From NCBI GenBank assembly GCA_037440885.1, contig JBBITI010000021.1:1-47770 (forward strand): a stretch of DNA of 47,770 nt, in the 5' to 3' direction. Both the position numbers and the translations under genes were made by a program. This DNA is from JBBITI01 sp037440885. Lineage in GTDB: Bacteria; Chloroflexota; Dehalococcoidia; Dehalococcoidales; UBA2162. Below are positions 8,022 through 16,801 of the stretch, in pieces. Under the pieces are notes generated by a model. It was not told the DNA's origin and did not search any database. It saw only the letters and a program-made list of their open reading frames with translations. The first letter of the stretch is position 1; each line of letters opens with the position of its first letter.

Positions 8022-9014
8022 TTAACTCTTAAGTTCTGTGATAAGAGCTGGAATGATATTTTTGAAATCACCTATCGCCACAAAATCGGAAGACTCGGTG
8101 ATCGGGGCTTTCTCATCGATATTGATCGAAACGATGACCTTGGAATCTTTAATACCGATGATATGGTGCATTGCACCGGAGATACCAACCCCAATATATA
8201 ATTTCGGTCTGATCGTCTTGCCGCTTTGCCCTACCATCTGTTCTTCCAGTGATGCCCAACCTTCGTCACAGGCTGGTCTGGTAGCTCCTACACTCGCATT
8301 CAATGTTGCCGCTAATTCTTCAACGATTTTCCAGTTTTCTTTGCCGCCGACCCCGTAACCGCCGCAAACCACTATCTCAGCCTGTCCCAATGGCATCGAT
8401 TTCGGTTCATCGTGGAATATTTCGACGACTCTCGTCTTCAGTTCTTTCGGAATTTCGAAAGTTACCCTTTCTATTACTGCCTTTTTGCCCGCTTTTCTTT
8501 CCGGTTTTTGCAGAAAGCCCGCCGGTATTGTCGACATCTGAGGCCTCTTCTTTTCACAGGAGATCGAAGCCATTACACTGCCGCCAAATGAAGGAATGAA
8601 GGTGACTAGATGACCGTTCTTGTCGATATCAACATCAACGGCGTGGGCTGAAAGCCCGGTCTGTACCTTGGCTGCTACTCTGGGAGCCAGGTCCATTCCC
8701 ATACTGGTCCCGCTCATTAAAAAAATGCTCGGTTTATATTTATTGACCATATCTGCCAGCACCGGCGCATATGTTTCGTTTGTGTATTGTTTCAGCGCAT
8801 GATTTTCTGCGAGGTAGATCTTGTCGGCTCCGTACGCTGCCAGTTCATCGGTTAAACCCGCCACTTTATCGCCGAGGAGTACTGCACACACTTCTTCCCC
8901 GGTTTTCGCCTTCAATTTAAGACCGCCTCCCAGTAATTCAAAGGCAACCTCTGATAGTTTTCCTTCTCGCTGCTCTGCCAGTACCCAGATGCCCCTGTAT
9001 TCTGCAATATTCAT
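8022..9014 (-). CDS. etfA: Electron transfer flavoprotein alpha subunit
   Basis: This FAD-binding subunit of the ETF heterodimer accepts electrons from acyl-CoA dehydrogenase. The C-terminal FAD domain is well kept: ELAATLNASVGATRPACDEGW, GQSGKTIRPKLYIGVGISGAMHHIIG and VSINIDEKAPITESSDF. The N-terminal domain (GIWVLAEQREGKL, LMSGTSMGMDLAPRVAAKVQTG) is also typical. The ATG at 9014 is preferred over a TTG at 9026 because GGAG lies within that extension at a good distance. It follows etfB by 22 bases. It ends 21 bases from the shared terminator. Confidence 0.93.
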   Translation of the reverse strand: MNIAEYRGIWVLAEQREGKLSEVAFELLGGGLKLKAKTGEEVCAVLLGDKVAGLTDELAAYGADKIYLAENHALKQYTNETYAPVLADMVNKYKPSIFLMSGTSMGMDLAPRVAAKVQTGLSAHAVDVDIDKNGHLVTFIPSFGGSVMASISCEKKRPQMSTIPAGFLQKPERKAGKKAVIERVTFEIPKELKTRVVEIFHDEPKSMPLGQAEIVVCGGYGVGGKENWKIVEELAATLNASVGATRPACDEGWASLEEQMVGQSGKTIRPKLYIGVGISGAMHHIIGIKDSKVIVSINIDEKAPITESSDFVAIGDFKNIIPALITELKS

Positions 9015-9036
9015 TAATTTCTCCAATCGCCTTCTA

Positions 9037-9852
9037 TTATTGTTTTTCCGGTAAGACGCCAGTTGCTTTCAGTTTTTCAACCAGCTTACGGGCAACCTCC
9101 GCCGGTTCACCCTTGATCACTTCGCCTTTCCGGCGCATATCGATATTGGTGACATCCGAGACCCATGTTGGCGAACCCGGAACTCCGATTTGTTCTTTTA
9201 CAGCGTTGACATCTGTTGCCGAATATACTCTGGTCTTTTTTTCAGTAGCCCAAAGTGCTCCGAAAACCGGCATCAAGCGTATCTGATTGATATCTTTAGT
9301 AACTGCTACGGCGATGGGTAGTTTAGCTTCGGTAACCATATATCCGCCTTCTATCCGGGTCCGGACTTTTACAGTGTTATCATCAACGAATTCGATTTTC
9401 TCTACCCGGGTGAAGCTCGGAATTCCCAGGAATTCCGCCACCTGAGGGCCGACCTGTCCGGTGGAGCCGTCAAGGCTTTCATTGCCGAACATGATCAGGT
9501 CGAAATTACCCAGTTTTTTGATTCCGACAGACAGTGCCGCCGCAGTCGCCAGGGTATCGGCACCCGCAAATGCCCGGTCTGATAGCAAAACCGCCTCATC
9601 AACTCCCAGTGCATATGCTATGGCCAGTACTTCGGTGGTGTTCTGTGGCCCCATGCTGATTACGCTGACCTTACCGCCGCGCTGCTCTTTAATCCGCAGT
9701 GCTTCTTCAATAGCATTCTTGTCAAGTGGACTGATTATGATGGGAATTCCTTCTCTCCGTAGGGTTTTTGTCTTCGGATCCAGGGATAATTTGTCCCAGT
9801 AGCGGGCATCCGGTACCGGCTTGGCGCATATAATCATATCTAAAGGTCTCAT
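9037..9852 (-). CDS. etfB: Electron transfer flavoprotein beta subunit
   Basis: This 271-residue ETF beta subunit binds nucleotide and contacts the dehydrogenase. Signatures are CAKPVPD near the N-terminus, DKNAIEEALRIKEQRGGKV, GVDEAVLLSDRAFAGADTLATA and the ESLDGSTGQVGPQ loop. A strong GGAGGATC ribosome site precedes the ATG. The gene lies between the acyl-CoA dehydrogenase (34 bases) and etfA (22 bases), so the three are co-transcribed. Whether this ETF bifurcates electrons (FAD rather than AMP in beta) cannot be settled by reading alone. Confidence 0.93.
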   Translation of the reverse strand: MRPLDMIICAKPVPDARYWDKLSLDPKTKTLRREGIPIIISPLDKNAIEEALRIKEQRGGKVSVISMGPQNTTEVLAIAYALGVDEAVLLSDRAFAGADTLATAAALSVGIKKLGNFDLIMFGNESLDGSTGQVGPQVAEFLGIPSFTRVEKIEFVDDNTVKVRTRIEGGYMVTEAKLPIAVAVTKDINQIRLMPVFGALWATEKKTRVYSATDVNAVKEQIGVPGSPTWVSDVTNIDMRRKGEVIKGEPAEVARKLVEKLKATGVLPEKQ

Positions 9853-9886
9853 AATAGATCCTCCATATCCTGTCGCATTACACTTA

Positions 9887-11089
9887 CTATGTGCCGAAAT
9901 AGGATTCTTCCATCGACTTGCTGCTCAGGTCCGGGTTCCCCTCTGCAAGCGCGGACGCAGCAACCATGTTCTTCATTAATTCGTCGGTACCACCGGCGCC
10001 GATTCTAAGCGGCGCATGTTTATAATAATGATACGGCATATAGTCCTGGCACACTCCATAAGCACCGTGTATATTTATTGCGTGAAGTGAAGCCCGAAGC
10101 GCTGCCTGAGTAGCAAAATATTTGGCGATGGCCAGTTCGCCTTCAACCTTCATATTTTTCGTGCGTTGCCAGCCGGCACGGTAGGTCAACAACCGGGAAG
10201 CTTCGAGATCTATTGCAATATCAGCTATCCGGTGCTGGATGGCCTGGAATTCGGAAATTGATTGACCGTATAGCTTGCGTTCCTTAGCATATTTAACCGA
10301 GCAGCGATAGCTTCCGAGGGTGATGCCGTTAAGCATGCCGAAAATAGTCATGCGTCCCGTATAAGCAACCGCGTTGAATACCGGGGGAATCCCACGCCCG
10401 ACCTGTCCGACGAGGTGACTGTCGGGTACGAAAACATTATCGAAGATAAGCTCTGCAAGGTCTCCATCACGTCCCAGGGTATTTTCAATACGGCCTACCC
10501 GATATCCGGGCATCCCGTTTTCAACGACGAATGCACTCAGTGAGCGCCCCCCTTTTGTGGCTGGGTCATTCGGATCACCCGTTTTCATCAAGATCATGAT
10601 GAAATCGGTACATGGCCATTCGCTAATAAAGCACTTCCGACCGTTTAGAATCCAGCCGCCTTGTACTTTGCGGGCTGTGGAACGGAGACCAAGCATATCA
10701 GACCCGCCGCTCGGTTCGGTAACCACTGCTGTGGCTTTGATATCGCCTTTAATAATACCGGGGAGAAATTTCTTTTCAAATTCACCCCCTGTAGCTTTGG
10801 CGAAGTAATAAGCCATTTCGCCGTAAGTTACAAATTGAAGATCCGGCCATCCGGCGCATATCTCCTCGATCGAGATGATACTGGCAACATAACCGATGCC
10901 GGTGCCGCCCTCTTCACGAGGAATAATGTGGAGATGGAAACCGAATTTATTCTGCCGGACAGCTTCTTCTTCCCAAATAGCCCGGTCGTCCACCATTAAT
11001 TCTTTGCGACGCGGAATAATATGCCTTTCTACATATTCTTGAGCAATTTTGCGAGACATCTCCTCAGCGGGAGACAATTCAAACGGCAT
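9887..11089 (-). CDS. Acyl-CoA dehydrogenase family protein without the usual catalytic glutamate
   Basis: This 400-residue flavoprotein has the full acyl-CoA dehydrogenase fold: N-terminal helices, the FAD-binding TEPSGGSDMLGLRSTA and WILNGRKCFISEW strands, and the C-terminal helical domain with YGQSISEFQAIQHRIADI and INIHGAYG. It would oxidise an acyl-CoA and pass electrons to the adjacent ETF. The site of the catalytic Glu in MCAD-type enzymes (EGT) reads GAGGTDELM. The alternative Glu of isovaleryl-CoA and long-chain dehydrogenases (LERL) aligns with Gly (TGRM). The base must then lie elsewhere, or the reaction differs. An AGGAGG site precedes the ATG. Confidence 0.9.
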   Translation of the reverse strand: MPFELSPAEEMSRKIAQEYVERHIIPRRKELMVDDRAIWEEEAVRQNKFGFHLHIIPREEGGTGIGYVASIISIEEICAGWPDLQFVTYGEMAYYFAKATGGEFEKKFLPGIIKGDIKATAVVTEPSGGSDMLGLRSTARKVQGGWILNGRKCFISEWPCTDFIMILMKTGDPNDPATKGGRSLSAFVVENGMPGYRVGRIENTLGRDGDLAELIFDNVFVPDSHLVGQVGRGIPPVFNAVAYTGRMTIFGMLNGITLGSYRCSVKYAKERKLYGQSISEFQAIQHRIADIAIDLEASRLLTYRAGWQRTKNMKVEGELAIAKYFATQAALRASLHAINIHGAYGVCQDYMPYHYYKHAPLRIGAGGTDELMKNMVAASALAEGNPDLSSKSMEESYFGT

Positions 11090-11284
11090 TCTACAGCCTC
11101 CTGTTCAATAAATGACGCGCTAACGTTTGTATTTCATTAAAAAGTTTTACCAGATGAAACGACTTTGAAACCGATATGGCTTATCAGTTTTATTAGTGCC
11201 AGATGTAATTTTGCATCTTTCATGCCCTCATTGTCAACCCGAATGGGACAATTTTAGCTGTAGGTCAATCTCTTAACGCTTCCT

Positions 11285-11320
11285 AATTCCAGAACGCAGT
11301 GTTATAATACTGCCGGAATT
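11285..11320 (+). promoter_or_regulatory. Promoter with overlapping inverted repeat upstream of the alcohol dehydrogenase
   Basis: TATAAT at 11303-11308 is a good -10. Around it sit paired arms AATTCC..GCAGT (11285-11300) and ACTGC..GGAATT (11309-11320), with unequal inner spacing. A protein bound here would cover the -10, so this may be an operator. The -35 is poor (TTCCTA). Confidence 0.4.
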
Positions 11321-11394
11321 GTTCGCCGATCGGCGTGATCACATTTCTTCAACCGTACAACGTAAAATATATCAATTATTGTTGGAGGATAATT

Positions 11395-12405
11395 ATGAAG
11401 GCGGGTGTTTTAAAAAGTGTCGGTCATATTCAGATCGAAGACGTCCCGGAACCGCAACCGGGACCGGATGAAGTCAAAATCAAAGTCGCCTACTGCGGGA
11501 TCTGCGGTACGGATCCTGAAATTATCGAAGGTCGTTTTGTGCCTCCGGAATGGACTCCCGCCACAGTGAAAATACCTGGACATGAGTCTTCCGGTGTTGT
11601 GGTCGCGGTTGGGGATAAGGTCAAGAATTTCAAATCTGGAGACCTTGTCGCCTGCAATTTCCGCAGTCCCTGCGGGACTTGTTATTACTGCCGCAGTCGT
11701 ATGGAAAATTTCTGTGAAAGCCCCTTGGCCGCATCAGGAGGCTTTGCTGAATATGCTGTTTACAAAGAGAGTTCGGTATATCATCTTCCTGCTGACATCA
11801 GTCTTGAAGTCGGTGCTTTTCTTGAACCTACCTCGATCGCTGTTCATCTGATTGACCTCGCGAATGTCGCTCCGGGAGGCTCGGTCGCTATTCTGGGCGG
11901 TGGTCCTATTGGCTTGTTGGCTTTACAAGTCGCCGTCCGCGCCGGCGCAGTGAAAATCTTGTTATCCGAACCTGTCCCTGAGAAACGCATCCTGGCTCGT
12001 AAGCTTGGGGCGACTGTCACCGTCGATCCGTTACAAGAAAATTTGGAAGAAATAGGAAAAAAATTGACCGGTGGCCGGGGCTTCCGGACAGTCATTGATG
12101 TTTCCGGAAAAGCGACAGTCGCGAAACAGGCGCTTTCCCTGGTTGATAAAGGAGCTACCGTAGTCTGGGCTTCGGTATATCCTGCGGACAATCGTATTGA
12201 AATTACGCCCTTCTTTTTGTACCAGTATGAACTCACAATCCGTTCCATATTCTTGTCTCCGTACTGTTTCCCGAGAGCCCTGGATCTGTTATCAGTGATC
12301 GATGTCAAGTCCTTAACCACTAATATCGTTCCGCTGGCAGATATTTCTCAGGCTTTTGAAATGCACAAACAGGGGAAGTCTATAAAGATATTGATAAAGA
12401 TTTGA
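11395..12405 (+). CDS. Zinc-dependent medium-chain alcohol/polyol dehydrogenase
   Basis: This 336-residue MDR enzyme oxidises an alcohol or polyol with NAD(P). Catalytic zinc ligands are seen in CGICGTDPE and PGHESSG. The structural zinc site is complete, with four Cys in CGTCYYCRSRMENFC. The Rossmann fold shows AILGGGPIGLLALQ. It resembles sorbitol, threonine or butanediol dehydrogenases; the substrate cannot be read from sequence. The ATG at 11395 follows TTGGAGGA at the right distance, so the in-frame ATG at 11335 is rejected. It is monocistronic, with its own promoter region and a terminator at 12445. Confidence 0.9.
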   Translation: MKAGVLKSVGHIQIEDVPEPQPGPDEVKIKVAYCGICGTDPEIIEGRFVPPEWTPATVKIPGHESSGVVVAVGDKVKNFKSGDLVACNFRSPCGTCYYCRSRMENFCESPLAASGGFAEYAVYKESSVYHLPADISLEVGAFLEPTSIAVHLIDLANVAPGGSVAILGGGPIGLLALQVAVRAGAVKILLSEPVPEKRILARKLGATVTVDPLQENLEEIGKKLTGGRGFRTVIDVSGKATVAKQALSLVDKGATVVWASVYPADNRIEITPFFLYQYELTIRSIFLSPYCFPRALDLLSVIDVKSLTTNIVPLADISQAFEMHKQGKSIKILIKI

Positions 12406-12444
12406 TCGTTGATCTGCCGGATAACAATCATGATATGAAAACAA

Positions 12445-12470
12445 AAAGGGGAGGCTTCAGCCTCCCCTTT
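12445..12470. terminator. Bidirectional terminator
   Basis: An 11-bp perfect stem (AAAGGGGAGGC and its complement) with a TTCA loop lies between the converging alcohol dehydrogenase and SDR genes. Confidence 0.9.
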
Positions 12471-12495
12471 ACGTAACATAAAACCCTGGCTATTG

Positions 12496-13467
12496 TTATG
12501 GGGACTTTATTAATGGTAGTCCCGCTTCGGTCCGGGCATCGTTCAGGTGTATCAGGACGGCTTCATCAATCGGCATGCATTGAAAACCGAAATCTGCGAT
12601 CGCATATTTCATGCTTACTTTCCAGGGAAGTCCGCCGCGCATTGGCGGGACATTGGTACCGAAAGTAATTTTTGCATCGGGAATAAATTTCTTGATACTT
12701 TCGGCGAGATCTCGTGGTGTTTGCGGCGGGCCGCCGACATTATACACCGGGTGTGGAGAAGATGGTGCTTTGATAAGGATGGTGGTGAATTTACCCAGGT
12801 CATCTGCCGATACCAGCGAGGTCAGGTTTTTACCTTCTGTATCCATATGATACGGTTTGCCAACCGCAGCGGCTGAAGGCATATCCGACCAGTATTGAGC
12901 CGGAGAACGGCCGCCATGACCGTATCCGATCGTTGGTCGGACTCCGGTGAATTTCATGCCGAACTGTTGGGCATAGTCTGCTGCCAGAATCTCGGCGTAT
13001 TTCTTGCAAACAGCATAAGAATGGGTGGGATTTGTCTGGTCGTCTTCGGTGACTTCCCGGTCCCCATACATGTCTTGCATACCGTAAACGGTTTCTGAAC
13101 TGGCGTAAACGACCCGGTTCGCACCCATCAGTTTGGCTGCTTCAAAGGCATTGCACATCCCCATCACGTTTACCTTGGTGATGAGTCGGGGGTCAACTTT
13201 TACGTTTCCGGCAACCATGATAAAAGCCCAGTTTACGACCCCATCGATCTTGTGCATTTTCATCGCATTCAAACAATCTTCGAATTCAGCGACATTGCCG
13301 CGGAAAAAGGCAAATTTACCTTTGTATGGTTCGATTTCTTTCAAGAACCATTCTGTCGGTGGTAAAAGGTCCATGGAGACCACCTTTTTTATGTCTCTGT
13401 CTTTAAGCATATGGAGGACTGTTTTCCTGCCAAATAGACCGCTACCTCCGATTACCAGTACATTCAA
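12496..13467 (-). CDS. NAD-dependent epimerase/dehydratase (extended SDR)
   Basis: This 323-residue extended short-chain dehydrogenase is like UDP-glucose 4-epimerase. The NAD motif GGSGLFGRKTV is at the very N-terminus. The catalytic pair is YAVCKKYAE (Tyr-x3-Lys), preceded by the SSETVYG Ser region. GVRPTIGYGHGGRSPAQYW follows as in sugar-nucleotide epimerases. The exact sugar or other substrate is unknown. The start is a TTG at 13467, with AAGGAGG six bases upstream. It stands alone on the minus strand. Confidence 0.88.
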   Translation of the reverse strand: MNVLVIGGSGLFGRKTVLHMLKDRDIKKVVSMDLLPPTEWFLKEIEPYKGKFAFFRGNVAEFEDCLNAMKMHKIDGVVNWAFIMVAGNVKVDPRLITKVNVMGMCNAFEAAKLMGANRVVYASSETVYGMQDMYGDREVTEDDQTNPTHSYAVCKKYAEILAADYAQQFGMKFTGVRPTIGYGHGGRSPAQYWSDMPSAAAVGKPYHMDTEGKNLTSLVSADDLGKFTTILIKAPSSPHPVYNVGGPPQTPRDLAESIKKFIPDAKITFGTNVPPMRGGLPWKVSMKYAIADFGFQCMPIDEAVLIHLNDARTEAGLPLIKSP

Positions 13468-13683
13468 TTGAATCCTCCTTTGATATAATATCGTTTTTTT
13501 CGATCTCGGTTCTCCTTAACCGGCGGGTTAATTATAGTTACGGTAAAATAAGATAGTCAAGGAGAGATAAAATCGGACAGAATCATGGTTGTACTGATCC
13601 GGAAGTAAACAGGGGGTTTTATTCTTTCATCACTCTGTGCGGGGATTAAATGGGATATTATTAAGAAGAAACAGGTAAACTTT

Positions 13684-14004
13684 TTAGCTTTTAGGAAATT
13701 TCCTGTGCTTTAACAGATCGCCAATAAAAACTCCGATGATGCCGCCAACAATTATTCCCGCTGCTGTCGTCAATATCACTTTCGCGTCGCCGACCAGAGT
13801 ACGGGTGAACATGAAAGAGACAATTCCTCCCAGGATTAGACCAACAAGTGCCCCCCCGGCGATATAGGCATCCCCCGGTTTTTTCGGCGGTGGTGCTTCC
13901 GGGTCATTTTTTTCCTTGTTATGCCTCAAGTTATCCTGATAACCCTGTGGTCGTATCGGGTCCGGGAGTATAAAATACATTATATTACCTTTTATACTTG
14001 GCAT
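13684..14004 (-). CDS. Small membrane protein of unknown function
   Basis: This 106-residue protein has a Pro/Lys-rich soluble N-terminus (about residues 10-45, with EAPPPKKPGD) and two Gly-rich hydrophobic segments (about 48-68 and 75-97). They look like a transmembrane hairpin and end in a basic tail (LLKHRKFPKS). I do not recognise a family. The ATG at 14004 follows AGGAGGAGCG; longer in-frame extensions upstream lack such a site. Neighbours give no functional link. Confidence 0.7.
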   Translation of the reverse strand: MPSIKGNIMYFILPDPIRPQGYQDNLRHNKEKNDPEAPPPKKPGDAYIAGGALVGLILGGIVSFMFTRTLVGDAKVILTTAAGIIVGGIIGVFIGDLLKHRKFPKS

Positions 14005-14220
14005 ATCACGCTCCTCCTGTTGGAGATTCTGTCTGGACATGAGCAGCAGGTTTAACTGGTTATTGTCCCGGAGATCAGTAGTGAAATCTTTCTGTATGAT
14101 GATTCTAGAATTATGTGAGGTGCGTGTCAACAAGATGTAAGACAGGTTTTTTAGCATAGACTCAGAGTTTTATGCCAAATGGAATTAGAATGGTAAACAT
14201 ATCTGTGTTATCATTGGCGA

Positions 14221-14877
14221 ATGCAAAACCTGGTTGATATTAAAGCTGTAGTATTTGATATGGACGGTCTTCTTCTCGATAGCGAGAGAGTAGCATTAGC
14301 TACTTTTGTTGAATCTTGCCGGGTTAATGGTTTTCAACCTGATGTAACGGTCTATTATCAATGCATTGGCTCAAATGAAGCCCGGACCTCCCAGATATTA
14401 CAGGCTGCTTATGGTAGCGGTTTCCCCTTCGAGCAAGTGAATACATTATGGCATGCTCTCTACGAACATGAAGCTAATCTACACCCCTTTCCTCTAAAAT
14501 CAGGAGCCGCCGAATTATTGTCGTTGTTGGAATTTAGGAATATTTCTTGCGCCTGCGCTACCTCGACTCGCCGTCTCAGCGCCGAGCGAAAGTTGGCCAA
14601 TGCCGGGATTTTTAAATTTTTTAAACATATCATCGGCGGTGACGAAATTACGAAATGCAAACCGGACCCGGAAATTTACCTGAAAGCTTGCGAAAGGTTA
14701 CATTGCCATCCAGAGCATTGCCTGGCATTGGAAGATTCGGAAAACGGTGTCCTCGCAGCGTACTATGCCGGAATGCAGGTTATTCAGGTCCCGGATCTCG
14801 TGGTTCCCTCGGATCAGGTCAGGGCGCTCGGCCATCGTATTGTCAATTCTTTGTTAGAAGTCAGAGACCTCCTTTAA
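14221..14877 (+). CDS. HAD-superfamily phosphatase/phosphomutase (beta-phosphoglucomutase-like)
   Basis: This 218-residue HAD subclass I protein has all four motifs: VFDMDGLLLDSE (nucleophile and acid Asp), ATSTRR (Thr/Ser motif II), KCKPDPEIY (Lys motif III) and LALEDSENG (motif IV). It would hydrolyse or isomerise a small phosphorylated metabolite such as a sugar phosphate. The start has no clear ribosome site; a TTATCAT box ten bases upstream could serve a leaderless transcript. Its last 17 bases overlap the converging aldehyde dehydrogenase remnant, suggesting that deletion of that gene's end brought this gene in. Confidence 0.88.
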   Translation: MQNLVDIKAVVFDMDGLLLDSERVALATFVESCRVNGFQPDVTVYYQCIGSNEARTSQILQAAYGSGFPFEQVNTLWHALYEHEANLHPFPLKSGAAELLSLLEFRNISCACATSTRRLSAERKLANAGIFKFFKHIIGGDEITKCKPDPEIYLKACERLHCHPEHCLALEDSENGVLAAYYAGMQVIQVPDLVVPSDQVRALGHRIVNSLLEVRDLL

Positions 14878-15601
14878 TGTCAGGGCTGTCCAGCATCGCA
14901 GTAACTGCTTCCCGGTCGCCGTTGATTACGTTCCAGACACCGGGAGGTAAGCCGGTCTCTTCCACTAACTCGGTTAATCTCATTTGACTCAGCGGTACTT
15001 CTGGTGAAGGTTTGATGATTACACAATTTCCGGTTGCTATCGCGTAAGAAGCCGACCACAGGGGAATCATGAAAGGAAAATTATATGGTGCAATTATACC
15101 GAATATCCCTAACGGTTGTCGGATTAAGTACTCATCGATTCCCGATGCGATGTCTTCCAGGTTTTGTCCCATCATTAACGAGGGTATTCCACAGGCGACC
15201 TCGACATTCTCGATTCCTCGCCTCGTTTCACCTATGGGTTCATCGATCGTTTTACCGTGTTCCTGAGCTTGCACCCGGCTTAATTTTTTAAAGTGTTCTT
15301 CCAGGAGTTCCTTGAGTTTGAAAAGGAATCGCATTCAGGTAACTACCGGGGTAGCTCGCCAGGATGGAAAAGCGGCTTTTGCCGCTGCGATTGCCTGGTT
15401 CATTTCTTCGCCTGTTGAAATCGGTACCTGTGCGATAGTTTTCCCGGTGGCCGGGTTCGTGACGTCTCGCATGGGACCGCTGGATCTCACCCATTCTCCG
15501 TGAACGAAATTATTGATGTCTCTGTTCTTATTAATTGCTTCTTCGAGTAGAGCCATTTGATCCCTCGTATTCAAATTCACTTTCTTACGGACTTTCCGCA
15601 C
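14861..15601 (-). pseudogene. Decayed methylmalonate-semialdehyde dehydrogenase (mmsA/iolA-like)
   Basis: The frame encodes the N-terminal third of a CoA-acylating aldehyde dehydrogenase: NFVHGEWVRSSG, VTNPATGKTIAQVPIS, AFPSWRATPVV, then LFKLKELLEEHF, EHGKTIDEPIGETRRGIENVE, GIIAPYNFPFMIPLWS and CVIIKPSPEVPLS. It carries a TGA (15335-15337) where relatives have Arg, in a frame otherwise continuous on both sides, so CGA to TGA is likely. It stops after DSPDIKGGL, before the NAD-binding Gly motif and the catalytic Cys, against the end of the HAD gene. Known family members are near 490 residues, so about half the protein is gone. The intact enzyme would have made propionyl-CoA, feeding the mutase pathway nearby. 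Confidence 0.85.
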
Positions 15602-15755
15602 CGTACCATCGCGTCTGTATCGAGTAAAGGCATATACAACTTTGTATTAATTGACATTCTTACTCACTTCGCTATAAATTAGCTTGTCAAAATTGCCCGG
15701 TAGCATGATTGTATGATAGTTGTGGCCGGTAAAGGTCAAATCAGAGGAGGGTTTT

Positions 15756-16772
15756 ATGGCAGGAGCAAAGTTTAAGGTTGTTGGATCCGGAAAAATTAGC
15801 GGGCCTTCGATGGCTACTGAGAGGAAAATATTTGCGGATCATGGGCTGAATGTTGAAGCTGTCGAAATCCGCTCCACCAGCGAGGATGAATTGATCAATT
15901 TGGCCAGAGATGCTGATGCCATTATGGGTGGCGCCGGATTGTTTTTCACTCGCAAACTGATGTCTTCTGTCCCGAAATGCAGGATTATTGCTTTTTATTC
16001 AGTAGGTTTCGACGGCGTCGATATCCAGGCGGCTACTGATAACGGTATCGTTTTTGTTAACAACCCGGCACGAGAATGGTGTGTTGAGGAGGTCTCAAAC
16101 CAGGCGATTGCTTTGCTGCTCGCCTGTGCGAAAAAGCTTCTTATGTTGGATGCTCCGATGAAAAAAGGACGCTGGTTAGAAGCCCGCCAGTTATTGGCTC
16201 CTATGGCTCCGGTTCATGGACAAACGCTGGGCCTGATTGCCTGTGGCGATATCGGCCGCATGACTGCTCGCAAAGCACAGGCTTTTAATATGAAAGTCAT
16301 TGGATATGATCCCTACGTCGATAAAGCGCTGGCAGGATCTTGTGGCATCAAGTTGGTTAGCCTCTCGGAGTTGATGTCGCAGTCCGATTTTGTTTCGGTA
16401 CATGCCCCTCTTAATAAAGAGACTTTCCACCTCGTCGGCGCAAAAGAACTCCGCCAGATGAAACCGTCCGCTTATCTGATCAATACCGCCCGCGGTCCCA
16501 TCATCGATGAAAGCGCCCTGGTCAGGGCACTTCAGGAAAAATGGATCGCCGGGGCAGGTCTTGATGTTTTTGAAAAAGAACCGACTCCTCCGGATAATCC
16601 CTTGCTGAAGATGGATAATGTAATTGCCGTTCCTCATACTGCATCTTATTCAGATACAGCTCTGGCAATACAACCGGTTAACCCGGCAGAAGAGGTCGCC
16701 CGTGTCCTGACTGGCCGTTGGCCTAAAAATCCGGTTAATCCGGAAGTGAAACCAAAATTTAAGTTGGTGTAA
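15756..16772 (+). CDS. D-isomer-specific 2-hydroxyacid dehydrogenase
   Basis: This 338-residue NAD(P)-dependent enzyme reduces a 2-oxoacid to a D-2-hydroxyacid (glyoxylate, hydroxypyruvate or phosphoglycerate type). The catalytic residues are present: Arg in INTARGPIIDE, Glu in DVFEKEP and His in AVPHTAS. The Rossmann motif reads GLIACGDIGRM, with Ala-Cys where most have Gly-x-Gly, a mild oddity. The ATG at 15756 follows GAGGAGGG. It lies 29 bases before the TPP enzyme on the same strand, so they probably form one operon. Together with the converging aminotransferase it suggests glyoxylate/hydroxypyruvate chemistry, which is inference. Confidence 0.88.
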   Translation: MAGAKFKVVGSGKISGPSMATERKIFADHGLNVEAVEIRSTSEDELINLARDADAIMGGAGLFFTRKLMSSVPKCRIIAFYSVGFDGVDIQAATDNGIVFVNNPAREWCVEEVSNQAIALLLACAKKLLMLDAPMKKGRWLEARQLLAPMAPVHGQTLGLIACGDIGRMTARKAQAFNMKVIGYDPYVDKALAGSCGIKLVSLSELMSQSDFVSVHAPLNKETFHLVGAKELRQMKPSAYLINTARGPIIDESALVRALQEKWIAGAGLDVFEKEPTPPDNPLLKMDNVIAVPHTASYSDTALAIQPVNPAEEVARVLTGRWPKNPVNPEVKPKFKLV

Positions 16773-16801
16773 TAGAATCTAAAGGTAAGGGGGTAACAGG
16801 A

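Noticed and set aside
15335..15337. TGA in the aldehyde dehydrogenase as a recoded sense codon
   Set aside because: The same gene is also cut short before its catalytic domain, and TGA is a normal stop in other genes of the window; decay is the simpler reading.
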